Shown here one piece after another: positions 16,013 through 25,090 of a DNA stretch of 64,000 nucleotides. The first letter of the stretch is position 1. Every line of letters starts with the position of its first letter. Origin of the DNA: Clostridiales bacterium (lineage in GTDB: Bacteria > Bacillota > Clostridia > Oscillospirales > Oscillospiraceae); the NCBI GenBank assembly GCA_012838345.1, contig DUPK01000021.1, forward strand, positions 1-64,000, read 5' to 3'. Under the pieces are notes generated by a model, which was not told where the DNA came from, did no database searches, and worked only from the letters and a program-made list of their open reading frames with translations. The position numbers and the translations under genes were made by a program.

Positions 16013-16453
16013 ATGAAGAACCGTACACAGCGGACACAGGAGATCTTCGACAACGGGTACAACTGCGCGCAGGCGGTGTTTGGAGCTTTCTGCGAGGAGC
16101 TCGGAATGGATTTTGAGACGGGCATGCGGCTGATGAGCTCCTTCGGCGGCGGAATCGGCGGCCTTCACGAGGTCTGCGGTGCCGTGTCGGGCATGGCGGC
16201 GGCGGCGGGCCTTGCTTTCGCCAGCTCCGCCCCCTCCGATACAAGCGCAAAGGAAAGGCACTATGAGCTCATAAGGGAAATGGCAGGTAAGTTTAAAGAC
16301 AGGAACGGCTTTCTGATTTGCAGGGAGCTTCTCGCCCCTCTGGGAGAAAACCCCGAACCCGAGGAAAGGCACCGGCACTGCCTGAGTTTTGTAAAATGCG
16401 CGGCTGAAATTTTGGAAAATGAGCTGCGCTCGGCGGAAAAGGATGACGCCTAA
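16013..16453 (+). CDS. C_GCAxxG_C_C family protein
   Basis: A 146-residue member of the C_GCAxxG_C_C family (also called split-soret-like or redox-active small proteins). Visible signatures are the N-C-A-Q-A-V-F-G-A-F-C stretch near residues 17-27, G-G-G-I-G-G-L-H-E-V-C-G-A-V-S-G near 43-58, and F-V-K-C-A-A near 127-132. The conserved cysteines suggest a metal or redox cofactor, but the biochemical role is unknown. GGAGG lies nine bases before the ATG. It has its own promoter and stands alone. Confidence 0.88.
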   Translation: MKNRTQRTQEIFDNGYNCAQAVFGAFCEELGMDFETGMRLMSSFGGGIGGLHEVCGAVSGMAAAAGLAFASSAPSDTSAKERHYELIREMAGKFKDRNGFLICRELLAPLGENPEPEERHRHCLSFVKCAAEILENELRSAEKDDA

Positions 16454-16690
16454 ATCCAAGGCGCCCATGCTCCGCGCGCCGGGTATAGACACAAAACCAG
16501 GTCAATATTTTTTACGAGGCGAAGGGCTTATCTTTAACAAAAAGGCCTTTCGCTTTTATTTTAGGGCCTCCCGTGATAAAATAGCCGCGGCGAAGCAATA
16601 TTGAGCACAAGTGAACAGTATTGGGAGCGCTACGGTTAATTAATACACAAGGCGGGCATACGGGACCGATATATTTAAGGAGGTATCTCT

Positions 16691-17116
16691 GTGCGAATTT
16701 ACAATTCAATACATCTTGTCAAGGGCGAGGACCTAAACCACCACGGCACCTTGTTCGCGGCGAGGACGGCAGCGTGGTACGTCGAGTCCGCCTTTGTCGC
16801 GGCGGCGGCATCAAACAAAAATTCAAGCGAGATAGTCTGCCGGAACATACACGGAATGTCCTTTGGTGTACCGGTTGAAAAGGGCGATGTGGTCTGCTTT
16901 TCAAGCCGCGTGGCGAGGGTAGGGCGCACAAGCATAACCGTCCATGTCTCCGTCCGCTCCGAACTCACCGGAGTTGAGCAGGTTAGCGGTTTTGTAACCT
17001 TCGTCACGGTGGACGAGGAAGGCAGAAAAAAGCCCCACGGCATAGCGCTCGACGAGTCTGAGGACGATATGGAGAGGCAGATAAGGGAGCTTGCAGACAA
17101 GCTGTTTGAGAAGTAA
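16691..17116 (+). CDS. Hotdog-fold acyl-CoA thioesterase
   Basis: A 141-residue protein resembling single-hotdog acyl-CoA thioesterases of the BFIT/BACH type. These hydrolyse acyl-CoA to free acid and CoA. The family pattern is visible as L-N-H-H-G-T-L-F-A-A-R (residues 15-25, the site of the substrate-binding asparagine/histidine), V-P-V-E-K-G-D-V-V and a final beta strand F-V-T-F-V-T-V-D. The start is GTG, seven bases after AAGGAGG. It stands alone; chain-length specificity cannot be read from the sequence. Confidence 0.8.
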   Translation: MRIYNSIHLVKGEDLNHHGTLFAARTAAWYVESAFVAAAASNKNSSEIVCRNIHGMSFGVPVEKGDVVCFSSRVARVGRTSITVHVSVRSELTGVEQVSGFVTFVTVDEEGRKKPHGIALDESEDDMERQIRELADKLFEK

Positions 17117-17259
17117 GCTTAGTCTTGGAAAAGCTCCTAAAACATGCTTTTTCTCGGCTTTCTTACCGCACCTTGTTCGTTAATTTCAACATAAAACATG
17201 CGCATAATTTGTGATTATTATGTAATAGGCTGAATTACTTTTTAGCAGACTTTCAAAGC

Positions 17260-17289
17260 TTGATTGTCTTTGAAAACGCATGATATACT
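17260..17289 (+). promoter_or_regulatory. Promoter of the purine operon
   Basis: TTGATT (17260-17265), an 18-base spacer and TATACT (17284-17289). Transcription would start near 17296, leaving a leader of about 180 bases before purE. Confidence 0.55.
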
Positions 17290-17295
17290 TACGGT

Positions 17296-17463
17296 GTGAT
17301 TACTGCCGAAAGGGTGGTCTCCGTGCTGAAGAGGATTGGGTTTTCTTCACATTTCCCGGGCATAGGTATGCGCGGGGGGGCCCTTTGCGGGGATTTTGCG
17401 ACCAAAATTGTGAATAAAGAAACTTCAAGGGCGTAGTGCAAGACACTACGCCTATTCTTTTTC
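17296..17463 (+). promoter_or_regulatory. Attenuated leader of the purine operon
   Basis: A structured leader ends in an intrinsic terminator immediately before the purE ribosome site, so the operon is very likely controlled by transcription attenuation. Visible pieces include a GAAGA/TCTTC hairpin near 17320-17350, an ATTTTG/CAAAAT hairpin near 17394-17409, and a TTCACA segment near 17348 that could pair either with TGTGA near 17296 or with TTGTGAA near 17409. I could not match purine, PRPP/ykkC or ZTP riboswitch consensus sequences, so the ligand or protein sensed is unknown. Confidence 0.5.
17429..17463 (+). terminator. Attenuator hairpin before purE
   Basis: A perfect nine-base stem GGCGTAGTG / CACTACGCC (17430-17438 and 17444-17452) with a five-base loop, extended by a G-U pair and followed by ATTCTTTTT. 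It ends a few bases before the GGGGAGG ribosome site of purE. Confidence 0.8.
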
Positions 17464-17477
17464 GGGGAGGAATGGCA

Positions 17478-17975
17478 GTGAAAAAGGTCGGACTTGTAAT
17501 GGGCAGCATCAGCGACCTTGACGCGGTGAAGCCCGCAATCGATTTGCTAAAGGAGCTTGGCATCCCCTTCAAGGCGCATGTCTATTCGGCGCACCGCAGC
17601 CCTGCCGAGGCGGCGGACTTTGCCAGAAGCGCAGCATCGAACGGCTTTGGTGTTATCATAGCCGCGGCGGGCAAGGCGGCGCACTTAGCCGGCGCTATCG
17701 CCGCGCAGACCACTTTGCCGGTCATCGGCATACCAGTTAAATCTTCAACGCTCGACGGGCTTGACGCTCTGCTCTCAACCGTTCAGATGCCCTCGGGCCT
17801 GCCGGTCGCAACCGTAGCGATAGACGGAGCCTACAACGCGGCGATGCTGGCAGCCGAGATACTTGCGCTTTCCGACGCCTCGCTCTCGGAAAAGCTCCTT
17901 AATATGAGGGAGAAGATGCGCGAATCGGTCCTTCAAAAGGATAAAGAGCTCCAGGACAAACTGGCCGACATATAA
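17478..17975 (+). CDS. purE: N5-carboxyaminoimidazole ribonucleotide mutase PurE
   Basis: PurE rearranges N5-CAIR to CAIR in purine synthesis. The 165-residue product has the class I hallmarks M-G-S-I-S-D-L near its start and Y-S-A-H-R-S-P for substrate binding. The GTG at 17478 is chosen because GGAGG lies seven bases upstream and because family members begin K-K-V-G; the ATG at 17472 is almost on top of the ribosome site. No purK is in the operon, so N5-CAIR must be made by a gene elsewhere, or the carboxylation is non-enzymatic at high CO2. Confidence 0.94.
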   Translation: MKKVGLVMGSISDLDAVKPAIDLLKELGIPFKAHVYSAHRSPAEAADFARSAASNGFGVIIAAAGKAAHLAGAIAAQTTLPVIGIPVKSSTLDGLDALLSTVQMPSGLPVATVAIDGAYNAAMLAAEILALSDASLSEKLLNMREKMRESVLQKDKELQDKLADI

Positions 17976-18009
17976 ACTTTTCACACATACCGGATATGGA
18001 GGGAAAACT

Positions 18010-18723
18010 ATGAAAAAGGAAATGCTCTATGAGGGCAAGGCAAAGAAGGTCTTTGCCACCGAGGACCCAAATCTCTGCATTGTCGACTACAAGGACGACG
18101 CGACGGCCTTCAACGGTCTGAAGAAAGGCTCGATAGTCGGAAAGGGCGTTGTAAACAACCGCCTTACAAACCATTTCATGCGCCTTCTGGATAAAGAGGG
18201 CATACCTACCCACTTCGTCGAGGAGCTCAGCGAGCGCGAAACCCTAGTTAAGCGCGTCACCATAATCCCGCTTGAGGTAATCGTGAGAAACATCGCGGCA
18301 GGCTCACTTGCAAAACGTTTGGGCCTTGAAGAAGGCCATGTGATGAGCCGCCCCGTGATTGAGTACTGCTATAAGGACGACTCGCTCGGCGACCCGATGG
18401 TCAACGACTACCACATCCTCGCGATGAACATAGCAACCGCTGAGGAGCTTAACACAATTTCAGGCTACTCGCTGAAAATTAACGAGTACCTCAGGGACTA
18501 TCTTCTAAAGCACGGCATTGTGCTTGTCGATTTTAAGCTCGAGTTCGGGAAACTTCCCGACGGGACAATAGTCCTCGCCGATGAGATTTCGCCGGACACC
18601 TGCCGCTTCTGGGACAGCGAGTCGAACGAGAAGCTCGACAAGGACCGCTTCCGCCGCGACCTCGGCGGCGTCGAGGAGGCTTATCAGGAAGTCTACCGCA
18701 GAATTCTCGGCGAAGGGAATTGA
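18010..18723 (+). CDS. purC: SAICAR synthetase PurC
   Basis: PurC joins aspartate to CAIR with ATP to give SAICAR. The 237-residue protein opens with the family pattern [10 protein letters not shown] and holds [10 protein letters not shown] near residues 92-101 and the catalytic [14 protein letters not shown] near 190-203. Its length is standard. It follows purE by 34 bases and has GGAGG upstream of the ATG. Confidence 0.97.
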   Translation: MKKEMLYEGKAKKVFATEDPNLCIVDYKDDATAFNGLKKGSIVGKGVVNNRLTNHFMRLLDKEGIPTHFVEELSERETLVKRVTIIPLEVIVRNIAAGSLAKRLGLEEGHVMSRPVIEYCYKDDSLGDPMVNDYHILAMNIATAEELNTISGYSLKINEYLRDYLLKHGIVLVDFKLEFGKLPDGTIVLADEISPDTCRFWDSESNEKLDKDRFRRDLGGVEEAYQEVYRRILGEGN

Positions 18724-18790
18724 GCTTCAGCGTTCGCACCGGCTTTAAGCCTTGACTCAAGGCAAATTAATTAATGGAAGGACAGCGCAT

Positions 18791-20227
18791 ATGTTTGGTA
18801 ATATCCATGAGGAGTGCGGCGTATTCGGCATATACGGCAGGGACACCGCCGATGTCGCATCGGATGCCTATTACGGTCTCTTTGCGCTCCAGCACAGGGG
18901 GCAGGAGAGCTGCGGCATAGCGGTCAACGACTGCGGCCTTATAACGGTTTACAAGGACGTGGGGATTGTAAACGACGTCTTCACGAAGGAGTCTCTTGCC
19001 TCCCTCGGCACAGGGCAGATGGCCATCGGCCATGTCCGCTACGGCACGACGGGGGGCCTCAGCCGCAGAAACGCCCAGCCGCTTGTAATTAACCATATTA
19101 AGGGCTCGATGGCCCTTGCACACAACGGCAACCTCACAAACGCAGCGGCTCTCAGAAGGGAGCTTGAGCTGGAAGGCTCAATCTTTCACACGACTAGCGA
19201 CACCGAAGTCATAGCCTACACCATCACAAAGTGCCGCCTGAACACAGGCTCTATTGAGGAGGCTCTGTCCGCCGCGATGAAGCGGCTGCAGGGGGCATAC
19301 TCCATCGTCCTCATGTCGCCGCAAAAGCTCATCGGTGCAAGGGACCCTTTGGGCTTTCGCCCTCTCTCGATAGGCCTAAGGGGCGATAATGAGTATGTCT
19401 TGGCCTCCGAAACCTGCGCGCTCGACGCGGTGGGGGCGACCTTCCTGCGGGATGTGGAGCCCGGCGAGATTGTGGTCATAGATTCGGGCGGCCTGCGCTC
19501 CATTAAGAACAACTGCGCGGGCGGCAAAAAGGCGCTCTGCGTCTTCGAGTACATCTACTTCTCCCGCCCCGACTCGGTTGTGGAAGGGACTTCGGTGCAC
19601 GAGGCAAGGCGCCGCGCCGGCGCGCTTCTGGCGCTCAGGCACCCCGTTGAAGCCGACGTCGTAATAGGCGTGCCGGACTCGGGGATAGACGCCGCCATCG
19701 GCTACTCGCAACAGTCGGGAATACCCTATGAAATAGGCTTTATTAAGAACAAATATATAGGCAGGACCTTCATACAGCCCGACCAGAAAGAGCGCGAGGA
19801 TAGAGTCAGGATAAAGCTGAACGTCGTCGGCTCCGTCGTCAAGGATAAGCGCGTCGTCATGATAGACGACTCCATAGTGAGGGGCACAACCAGCGCAAGG
19901 ATAGTAACACTCCTGCGTGAGGCGGGGGCAAGAGAGATACACATGCGGGTTTCTGCCCCGCCCTTCCTCTACCCCTGCTACTTTGGAACCGACATAGATT
20001 CGCAGGAAAACCTCATCGCCAACCGCCATACGGTGGATGAAATCGCAAGGATAATCGGCGTAGATTCGCTCGGCTACCTCAGCGTATCGGACCTGGGAAG
20101 TCTCGTGAGCGACAGCTGCGCAGGGCTTTGCGATGCCTGCTTCACCGGCAATTACGCGGTGGACGTCTCGGGCGTCTCCGAGAAGTCCAGGTTCGACCGG
20201 AAAATATGTGAACACAAGGAGGACTGA
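18791..20227 (+). CDS. purF: Amidophosphoribosyltransferase PurF
   Basis: PurF carries out the first committed step, making phosphoribosylamine from PRPP and glutamine. The protein is of the Bacillus type: a short propeptide precedes the nucleophile Cys9 (H-E-E-C-G-V-F-G), which would be exposed by processing. The PRPP-binding [13 protein letters not shown] is near residue 357. C-terminal cysteines ([13 protein letters not shown]) plus an internal one fit the oxygen-sensitive [4Fe-4S] cluster. The ATG at 18791 follows GGAAGGA; 478 residues. Confidence 0.97.
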   Translation: MFGNIHEECGVFGIYGRDTADVASDAYYGLFALQHRGQESCGIAVNDCGLITVYKDVGIVNDVFTKESLASLGTGQMAIGHVRYGTTGGLSRRNAQPLVINHIKGSMALAHNGNLTNAAALRRELELEGSIFHTTSDTEVIAYTITKCRLNTGSIEEALSAAMKRLQGAYSIVLMSPQKLIGARDPLGFRPLSIGLRGDNEYVLASETCALDAVGATFLRDVEPGEIVVIDSGGLRSIKNNCAGGKKALCVFEYIYFSRPDSVVEGTSVHEARRRAGALLALRHPVEADVVIGVPDSGIDAAIGYSQQSGIPYEIGFIKNKYIGRTFIQPDQKEREDRVRIKLNVVGSVVKDKRVVMIDDSIVRGTTSARIVTLLREAGAREIHMRVSAPPFLYPCYFGTDIDSQENLIANRHTVDEIARIIGVDSLGYLSVSDLGSLVSDSCAGLCDACFTGNYAVDVSGVSEKSRFDRKICEHKED

Positions 20228-20229
20228 GG

Positions 20230-21267
20230 ATGTCTAAGAGCTTCAGCGAGAGCTACAAGTCCGCGGGGGTTGACATAACCGCAGGTTACGCGGCGGTGGA
20301 GCTTATGAAGTCACACATCGCCCGCACGAAGACAGAGGGCGTTGTGTCCGACATAGGCGGCTTCGGCGGCCTGTTCATGCCCGATTTAACTGGGATGAAG
20401 GCGCCCGTTCTCGTCAGCGGGACCGACGGCGTCGGCACGAAGCTCAAAATTGCCTTCCTTTTGGATAAGCACGACACCGTGGGCATTGACTGCGTCGCCA
20501 TGTGCGTAAACGACATAGTCTGCAGCGGCGCAACCCCCTTGTTCTTCCTCGATTATATAGCGCTCGGCAAAAACATCCCCGAGAAGGTCGCCGCGATTGT
20601 GTCGGGCGTTGCCGAGGGCTGCGTCATGGCAGGCGCCGCGCTTATCGGCGGGGAGACCGCCGAGATGCCGGGCTTTTATCCTGAGGATGAGTACGACCTT
20701 GCCGGCTTTTCCGTCGGCATAGTCGACAGGGATAAGATAATAGACGGTAGCAAGGCCGCAAAGGGCGATATTTTGATTGCGCTCCCCTCCTCCGGGGTGC
20801 ACTCAAACGGCTTTTCGCTTGTGAGGAAGGTTTTTGACGTTGAAAAAAGCGACATCAAGGCGTATTCAGCCGAGCTTGGCGTCTCGATAGGCGAGACTCT
20901 CCTCACGCCGACAAGGATATACGTCAAGCCCGTGCTCGCGCTAATTAAAGAGGTCAATGTAAAGGGCATTTCACATATCACAGGCGGCGGCTTCTACGAG
21001 AACATTCCGCGCAGTTTGCCGAAGGGCCTCAGTGCAAAAATAGATGAAAAGTCGCTTAAAATCCCGCCCATATTCAGCCTTATTCAGAGGGTTGGGAACA
21101 TACCGAAGCGCGATATGTTCAACACCTTCAACATGGGCGTGGGGATGTGCATAACCGTCTCGAAAGAGGATGCCGACAGGGCTCTTTCTATCCTGCGCGC
21201 AAACGGTGAAGACGCCTATGTCATAGGCGAAATCACAAGGGGCGACGAGGAGATGGTTATATGCTGA
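20230..21267 (+). CDS. purM: Phosphoribosylformylglycinamidine cyclo-ligase PurM
   Basis: PurM closes the imidazole ring, turning FGAM into aminoimidazole ribotide with ATP. The 345-residue protein has the A-G-V-D-I start, the G-T-D-G-V-G-T-K nucleotide loop (about 65-72), the G-G-E-T-A-E-M-P-G motif (about 140-148) and H-I-T-G-G-G. It begins two bases after purF and overlaps purN by seven bases. Confidence 0.97.
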   Translation: MSKSFSESYKSAGVDITAGYAAVELMKSHIARTKTEGVVSDIGGFGGLFMPDLTGMKAPVLVSGTDGVGTKLKIAFLLDKHDTVGIDCVAMCVNDIVCSGATPLFFLDYIALGKNIPEKVAAIVSGVAEGCVMAGAALIGGETAEMPGFYPEDEYDLAGFSVGIVDRDKIIDGSKAAKGDILIALPSSGVHSNGFSLVRKVFDVEKSDIKAYSAELGVSIGETLLTPTRIYVKPVLALIKEVNVKGISHITGGGFYENIPRSLPKGLSAKIDEKSLKIPPIFSLIQRVGNIPKRDMFNTFNMGVGMCITVSKEDADRALSILRANGEDAYVIGEITRGDEEMVIC

Positions 21268-21869
21268 AAAAACGCGTGGCCGTGCTTGTTTCCGGCGGCG
21301 GGACCAACCTCCAGGCCATACTGGACGCCGAAAAGAGCGGTTTGATAAAAAGCGCCAAAACCGTGCTTGTGATTTCTAATGTCGCCGACGCCTACGCCCT
21401 GAAGCGCGCCGAAAAGCACGGGGTAAAGACCGCAGTGGTGCTTAAAAAGGAATGCGGCGGGCAGGGGCCCTTCGAGGCCAAGATTGCGAAAATTCTCGAG
21501 GCGGAGAATATTGACCTCATCGTGCTCGCAGGCTTCATGTCGATACTCAGCGAAAGCTTTACAAAGCGCTTCGAGGGCAAAATTATAAACATACACCCCT
21601 CCCTTATCCCCTCCTTCTGCGGCAAGGGCTTCTACGGCCTGCGCGTGCACGAGGCCGCGCTAAATTACGGCGTCAAGGTGACGGGAGCTACAGTCCACTT
21701 TGTGAACGAGATTCCCGACGGGGGCGAAATCATAATGCAGAAGGCCGTGGACGTTTTGCCCGGCGACACGCCCGAGACGCTCCAAAGGCGCGTAATGGAG
21801 CAGGCGGAATGGCTAATCCTGCCCCGGGCGATTGAATACATCTGCTCAGGCGAGTATCAGAAAACCTAA
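21261..21869 (+). CDS. purN: Phosphoribosylglycinamide formyltransferase PurN
   Basis: PurN transfers a formyl group from 10-formyl-tetrahydrofolate to GAR. The 202-residue protein starts with [15 protein letters not shown] and holds the catalytic [10 protein letters not shown] near residues 112-121, with the aspartate of I-P-D-G-G-E completing the active site. Its start lies inside the end of purM (ATGCTGA), so translation is coupled. The formate donor links this operon to the folate genes farther right. Confidence 0.96.
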   Translation: MLKKRVAVLVSGGGTNLQAILDAEKSGLIKSAKTVLVISNVADAYALKRAEKHGVKTAVVLKKECGGQGPFEAKIAKILEAENIDLIVLAGFMSILSESFTKRFEGKIINIHPSLIPSFCGKGFYGLRVHEAALNYGVKVTGATVHFVNEIPDGGEIIMQKAVDVLPGDTPETLQRRVMEQAEWLILPRAIEYICSGEYQKT

Positions 21870-21891
21870 AAGCAGTGAAAGGAAAGGCTCT

Positions 21892-22611
21892 ATGGAACAG
21901 CTTGCAACTTATCTTGGCTCAAACCCCTATCCCGGACGAGGCATAATCATAGGCAAAAGCCCAGAGGGCAGAAACGCCGTAATAGCCTATTTCATCATGG
22001 GGCGCAGCGAAAACAGCCGCAACCGCGTGTTTAAAAGAAACAACGGCGGCATAAGGACCGAGGCCTATGACCCGGCAAAGCTGAAGGACCCCTCTCTCAT
22101 AATCTACTCTCCGGTCCGGATTTACGAGGATACTACTATAGTCACAAACGGCGACCAGACAGACACTATATACGAGTTTTTAAAGGCGGGAAAGACCTTC
22201 GAAGAGGCGCTCCGGACGCGATCTTTCGAGCCGGACGCTCCCAACTTCACGCCGCGCATCAGCGGCATTGTCACCGTAACAGGAAACAGTTTCAGCTATA
22301 AGCTGAGCATACTGAAAAGCGACCGCGGAAACGAAGACCAGTGCCTTCGATTCTTCTACGAATACGAAAACCCGATTAAAGGCGAGGGGCACATTATCCA
22401 CACCTACGAGGGCGACGGCGACCCCCTCCCCTCCTTCACGGGCGAGCCGCGCTGCGTCTGCATAGGCAACGACATAGAAAGCTTCACCAGGAATATCTGG
22501 CTAAGCCTCAACGAGGACAACAAGGTCTCGCTCTTTGTAAGATACATCGACCTTCTCACCGGCATTGCCGACACACGGATTGTAAACAAAAACGGAGGTA
22601 AGAAAAAATGA
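21892..22611 (+). CDS. IMP cyclohydrolase, stand-alone
   Basis: A 239-residue protein of the IMP cyclohydrolase family related to archaeal PurO (PF07826 type), which closes FAICAR to IMP. Visible family features are [13 protein letters not shown] near the N-terminus and [14 protein letters not shown] near residues 33-46. It replaces the N-terminal half of the usual bifunctional PurH. The ATG at 21892 is preceded by GGAAAGG, and the end overlaps the next gene by four bases (ATGA), which fits a two-protein substitute for PurH. Confidence 0.88.
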   Translation: MEQLATYLGSNPYPGRGIIIGKSPEGRNAVIAYFIMGRSENSRNRVFKRNNGGIRTEAYDPAKLKDPSLIIYSPVRIYEDTTIVTNGDQTDTIYEFLKAGKTFEEALRTRSFEPDAPNFTPRISGIVTVTGNSFSYKLSILKSDRGNEDQCLRFFYEYENPIKGEGHIIHTYEGDGDPLPSFTGEPRCVCIGNDIESFTRNIWLSLNEDNKVSLFVRYIDLLTGIADTRIVNKNGGKKK

Positions 22612-23783
22612 ACGAATTCGCCCTCAAATACGGCTGCAACCCGAACCAGAAGCCGGCCAGAATCTTTATGGCGAACGGCTTAAACCTCCCGCTTGAGGTT
22701 TTGAACGGCAGGCCGGGCTATATAAACTTCATGGACGCCTTAAACTCCTGGCAGCTCGTGCGCGAGCTTAAAGAGGCGCTAAAGCTCCCCGCCGCAGCCT
22801 CGTTCAAGCACGTAAGCCCCGCCGGTGCAGCTGCCGGCCTCCCCCTTTCGGACGTTCTAAAAAAGATATACTTTGTCGAGGGCAAGGAGCTGACTCCCCT
22901 AGCCTGCGCCTACGCAAGGGCAAGGGGTGCCGACAGGATGTCCTCCTTTGGCGACTGGATAGCGCTGAGCGACGTTTGCGACGCCGCCACCGCAAAACTC
23001 ATCGCAGCAGAGGTTTCAGACGGAGTCATAGCACCGGGCTACGAGCCGGAGGCCTTTGAAATTCTCAGCAGAAAGAAGAAGGGCGAATATAACATTATCA
23101 GAATTGACCTCGATTACGTCCCCGAACAGCTAGAGCGCAGGCAGATTTTTGGGATTACCTTCGAGCAGGGGCGAAACGAGGTCAGAATAGATGAAAATCT
23201 GTTTACAAATATAGTCACAAAGAACAGTAATCTGCCTGAAAGCGCGAAGCGCGACCTGATCATCTCGCTGATTACGCTCAAGTACACGCAGTCAAACTCG
23301 GTCTGCTACGCAAAGGACGGACAGGCCATAGGCATAGGCGCGGGTCAGCAGTCTAGAGTGCATTGCACCCGCCTTGCCGGCGACAAAGCCGACAACTGGC
23401 ACCTGCGCCAGCACCCGAAGGTGCTCGCACTGCCGTTTAGGGACGATATTGGCAGGGCCGACAGGGACAACGCCATAGACGTGTATATTTCTAGAACGCC
23501 TGAGGATATTCTCGGCGAGGGGGCGTGGCAGCGCGTATTCAGAGAGCGCCCCGAGCCTTTGACCGAGGAAGAAAAGAGAGAGTGGCTTAGTAAGGTTACC
23601 GGCGTTTCGCTTGGCAGCGATGCCTTCTTCCCCTTCGGCGACAACGTTGAGCGCGCGTATAAGAGCGGGGTTAAGTACATCGCCCAGCCGGGCGGCTCGG
23701 TCCGCGACGACCTTGTAATCGAAACCTGCGACAGGTTCGGCATGGTCATGGCCTTTACCGGGCTCAGGCTCTTCCACCACTGA
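22608..23783 (+). CDS. AICAR formyltransferase, stand-alone
   Basis: A 391-residue protein resembling the transformylase half of PurH; it formylates AICAR with 10-formyl-tetrahydrofolate. It begins [11 protein letters not shown] and holds [10 protein letters not shown] near residues 67-76, where the catalytic K-H pair is found in the family. The [12 protein letters not shown] and Q-P-G-G-S-V-R-D motifs follow. The IMP cyclohydrolase domain is missing and is supplied by the preceding gene. It is shorter than full PurH (about 510 residues). Confidence 0.92.
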   Translation: MNEFALKYGCNPNQKPARIFMANGLNLPLEVLNGRPGYINFMDALNSWQLVRELKEALKLPAAASFKHVSPAGAAAGLPLSDVLKKIYFVEGKELTPLACAYARARGADRMSSFGDWIALSDVCDAATAKLIAAEVSDGVIAPGYEPEAFEILSRKKKGEYNIIRIDLDYVPEQLERRQIFGITFEQGRNEVRIDENLFTNIVTKNSNLPESAKRDLIISLITLKYTQSNSVCYAKDGQAIGIGAGQQSRVHCTRLAGDKADNWHLRQHPKVLALPFRDDIGRADRDNAIDVYISRTPEDILGEGAWQRVFRERPEPLTEEEKREWLSKVTGVSLGSDAFFPFGDNVERAYKSGVKYIAQPGGSVRDDLVIETCDRFGMVMAFTGLRLFHH

Positions 23784-23805
23784 TTTAGCGGAGGTGCTTA
23801 AGTTA

Positions 23806-25080
23806 ATGAAAATTCTTGTAGTCGGCGGAGGCGGCCGCGAGCACGCGATAATAAAAAAGCTGCGCGAAAACCTCGAGGTCAGGGAAGTTTATGCGCTCCC
23901 CGGAAACGGCGGCATCTCCCTTGAGGCCGTTTGCAAGCCCATAGGAGCGAAGGAGCTTGAGAAAATCCGCGATTTCGCTGTCTCAAAGGCCGTCGATTTC
24001 GCCGTTGTCGCGCCCGACGACCCGCTCGTGCTCGGCTGCGTGGATATTTTGGAGGCTGCCGGCATCCCCTGCTTCGGGCCGGGCAAGGCGGCGGCGATAA
24101 TCGAGGGTAGCAAGGTCTTTGCCAAGTGGCTAATGAAAAAGTACGGCATCCCGACCGCAAGCTATGAAGTTTTCGGGAGCGCGGAGGAGGCCGTTAAATA
24201 CGCAGAGAGCTGCGAGACCTTCCCGATGGTCATAAAGGCCGACGGGCTTGCGCTCGGCAAGGGCGTCATAATCGCAGAAACTAAGGCCGAGGCGCTTGAC
24301 GCCATACGCTCCATCATGCTTGATAGGGTCTTCGGAGAGAGCGGCAGCCGCGTCGTCATAGAGGAGTTCCTCACCGGCCCAGAGGTAACTGTGCTCTCCT
24401 TTACGGACGGAAAGACAATCGTCCCGATGGTCTCCTCTATGGACCACAAGCGGGCTCTCGACGGCGACAAGGGGCTCAACACAGGCGGCATGGGCACGAT
24501 AGCGCCGAATCCCTTCTACACGAAGGAAGTCGCCCAAAGATGTATGGAGGAGATTTTTCTCCCGACGATAAGGGCAATGAACGCCGAGGGGCGCACCTTC
24601 AAGGGCTGCCTCTACTTCGGGCTCATGCTCACCGAAAAAGGTCCCAAGGTAATTGAATACAACTGCCGCTTCGGGGACCCGGAGGCGCAGGTCGTGCTCC
24701 CGCTCCTCGAAACCGACCTTCTCACGATAATGAGAGCCGTGCGGGATGGCACTCTCGATAAGGTGGATGTCAGGTTTTCCTCAAAAAGCGCCTGCTGCGT
24801 AATCATGGCTTCCGGCGGCTACCCACAGGAGTATGAAAAGGGCAAGGAAATCACTTTCTCCGACGTAAAGGACGCGATAATCTACCACGCGGGCACGAAA
24901 CTCGAAAATGGCAAAATGCTCACAAACGGCGGGCGGGTCCTTGGCATCACGGCCACGGCGGACAGCCTCCCCGAGGCCATTAAAAAAGCCTATGAAGCGG
25001 TAGAAGGCGTGAGCTTTGAGGGCGCGCACTACCGCCGGGACATAGGCGCGAGGGCACTTCAGATACTAAATCAAAAATGA
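23806..25080 (+). CDS. purD: Phosphoribosylamine-glycine ligase PurD
   Basis: PurD couples glycine to phosphoribosylamine with ATP, forming GAR. The 424-residue ATP-grasp enzyme has V-V-G-G-G-G-R-E-H-A-I at its start, P-D-D-P-L in the N domain, M-V-I-K-A-D-G-L-A-L-G-K-G-V in the ATP-binding fold and N-C-R-F-G-D-P-E-A-Q near residue 285. The ATG at 23806 is preferred over an in-frame GTG at 23794 that overlaps the GGAGG site. Confidence 0.96.
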   Translation: MKILVVGGGGREHAIIKKLRENLEVREVYALPGNGGISLEAVCKPIGAKELEKIRDFAVSKAVDFAVVAPDDPLVLGCVDILEAAGIPCFGPGKAAAIIEGSKVFAKWLMKKYGIPTASYEVFGSAEEAVKYAESCETFPMVIKADGLALGKGVIIAETKAEALDAIRSIMLDRVFGESGSRVVIEEFLTGPEVTVLSFTDGKTIVPMVSSMDHKRALDGDKGLNTGGMGTIAPNPFYTKEVAQRCMEEIFLPTIRAMNAEGRTFKGCLYFGLMLTEKGPKVIEYNCRFGDPEAQVVLPLLETDLLTIMRAVRDGTLDKVDVRFSSKSACCVIMASGGYPQEYEKGKEITFSDVKDAIIYHAGTKLENGKMLTNGGRVLGITATADSLPEAIKKAYEAVEGVSFEGAHYRRDIGARALQILNQK

Positions 25081-25090
25081 GGGTTGTGCT

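Noticed and set aside
15944-16492. 182-aa open frame opposite the C_GCAxxG_C_C gene
   Set aside because: It spans the promoter and a conserved gene on the other strand; composition and lack of start signals mark it as a shadow.
17290-17430. Purine, PRPP (ykkC) or ZTP riboswitch before purE
   Set aside because: Several partial matches, but none of the invariant loops of these classes could be placed; kept only as an attenuator of unknown type.
19376-20215. 279-aa open frame opposite purF
   Set aside because: Antisense shadow of purF with no independent signals.
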